DNA of 64,000 nucleotides from Bacteroidales bacterium. Lineage in GTDB: Bacteria > Bacteroidota > Bacteroidia > Bacteroidales > Salinivirgaceae. The translations under genes and the position numbers were made by a program. Under the pieces are notes generated by a model. That model saw only the letters and a list, made by a program, of their open reading frames with translations. It did not search any database and was not told the origin of the DNA. Position 1 is the stretch's first letter. Each line of letters begins with the position of its first letter. The stretch lies in contig JAAYQU010000005.1 of NCBI GenBank assembly GCA_012519055.1, positions 1 to 64,000 on the forward strand, given 5' to 3'. This document shows, one piece after another, positions 63,337 through 64,000 of this stretch.

Positions 63337-64000
63337 TTATTCAATATAAACCTGAAGAATAAAAAACGATTTTTCATCATCAATATCTTGGAATTTATAT
63401 CTGAGTTTATCATTACTTTTCATTCTAAGCTCAATAAATCCCAACCCCGATTCCTTTGGTGTATCTATTTGAAAATCAAACAAACACTTGTTATAATAAT
63501 CTTCAAGTTCTTCACGATTCAAACTGTTAACATAGTCAATTTTATCCTTAACCTTATCAATATTTTCTTTCAAAATATAGTTACCTGTATTAAGAATATG
63601 CATATTATTTTTCTTGTTAATAAAAAATATTCCCGGATTTCCCTTTCTTTCCTCATCTCTAAGTGCATGTTTAACAATGTTTTGCAACATTTCAACCATC
63701 ATATTAAAGACAATTCTTCTTATATGCCCCATGCCCTCCATTTGGGTTTCTATGATATTCAACAAATTAATGAGGTTCTCCTGATTAAAAATACCATTGT
63801 AAATAAGCTGTACCTCTTTTTGTTGCAGAAGCTGATGTAATAAATAAATATTATCAATTCTTACGAGTTCTGTATCATCACTATCTCCTTCTTCTCTTGG
63901 GGTTATACATGTATGAAAATAAAAATATGAACAAACATCATCTATCTTATGAAAATGATGAGATATTTTATTATTAGATTTTTTTGCAATTTCTATTAAC
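63337..64000 (-). CDS. SiaB-like kinase (DUF6272), 5' end outside window
   Basis: The frame is open from the stop at 63337 to the right edge, 220 residues, with no in-frame stop. The C-terminal about 165 residues match SiaB-family (DUF6272) kinases: an EVQLIYNGIFNQE start, then FNMMVEMLQNIVKHA with the GHKL-like N-box (E and N), NAG-type GNPGIFFINKK, and GLGFIELRMKS. SiaB phosphorylates SiaC on threonine. A TTG at 63765 could start a short form, but it would cut into the conserved domain. About 55 further in-frame residues precede the domain without any ATG, so the protein extends beyond the window and may carry an extra N-terminal domain. Confidence 0.82.
   Translation of the reverse strand, partial: LIEIAKKSNNKISHHFHKIDDVCSYFYFHTCITPREEGDSDDTELVRIDNIYLLHQLLQQKEVQLIYNGIFNQENLINLLNIIETQMEGMGHIRRIVFNMMVEMLQNIVKHALRDEERKGNPGIFFINKKNNMHILNTGNYILKENIDKVKDKIDYVNSLNREELEDYYNKCLFDFQIDTPKESGLGFIELRMKSNDKLRYKFQDIDDEKSFFILQVYIE

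Noticed and set aside
63319-63840. Plus-strand frame of 173 codons opposite the SiaB-like gene
   Set aside because: The opposite strand encodes a recognisable DUF6272 domain; the plus-strand product is low-complexity Ile/Phe/Asn-rich sequence.

Overview
The window reads as a contiguous piece of chromosome from an anaerobic or microaerophilic member of the Bacteroidota, probably near Bacteroidales/Marinilabiliales. The evidence is AT-rich DNA, several TTTG-N19/20-TAnnTTTG promoters, secreted proteins with type IX secretion (T9SS) C-terminal sorting domains, a serC-serA-DUF1015 block of the Bacteroidota kind, and families common there (YitT, TlpA with DUF4369, SiaB/SiaC). No tRNA, rRNA, CRISPR array or transposase gene was seen. 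The genus cannot be named from sequence reading alone.

Layout. 0-7.2 kb: the N-terminal part of an M6-type secreted metalloprotease, a 1,424-residue T9SS mosaic protein and an SLC13 permease. 7.6-11.1 kb: phosphoserine pathway block serC, serA and a DUF1015 gene with a DGHHR motif. 11.1-19.3 kb: M28 peptidase, EttA, a secreted unknown, uracil-DNA glycosylase, TraB/GumN lipoprotein, and a PapD-like plus MORN-like pair. 19.5-22.1 kb: crotonase gene overlapping a ketosynthase III-SDR fusion. 22.1-29.5 kb: XerD with a NadR-type kinase, YitT, a two-gene accessory insert (RhuM, and a PD-(D/E)xK-like/DUF5655 protein), PnuC and a CtpA-type S41 protease. 29.6-42.1 kb: FecCD/FecE-type ABC importer, ClpB, M23 peptidase, PqiA-like protein, LTA-synthase-like enzyme, TlpA-like lipoprotein, T9SS protein and IspE. 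42.2-45.1 kb: two tandem T9SS propeller-like proteins. 45.5-50.5 kb: a five-gene heterodisulfide-reductase-like (Hdr/Qmo-like) operon. 51-64 kb: three giant paralogous sensor phosphatases (propeller, Y_Y_Y, membrane helix, PAS, SpoIIE/PP2C) facing a convergent operon of a SiaB-like kinase and two SiaC-like phosphoproteins.

The last 13 kb are the most striking part. All components of a SiaA/SiaB/SiaC-type partner switch are present, but the SiaA role is taken by three hybrid-two-component-like receptors with large extracytoplasmic propellers, there are two SiaC copies with different phosphosite contexts, and no SiaD-type diguanylate cyclase is seen. The Hdr-like operon next door could link soluble electron donors to the quinone pool. 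The ketosynthase-reductase fusion with a hydratase looks like a compact chain-extension module. Several families of short dispersed intergenic repeats decorate the spacers and in places form the 3' ends of genes.
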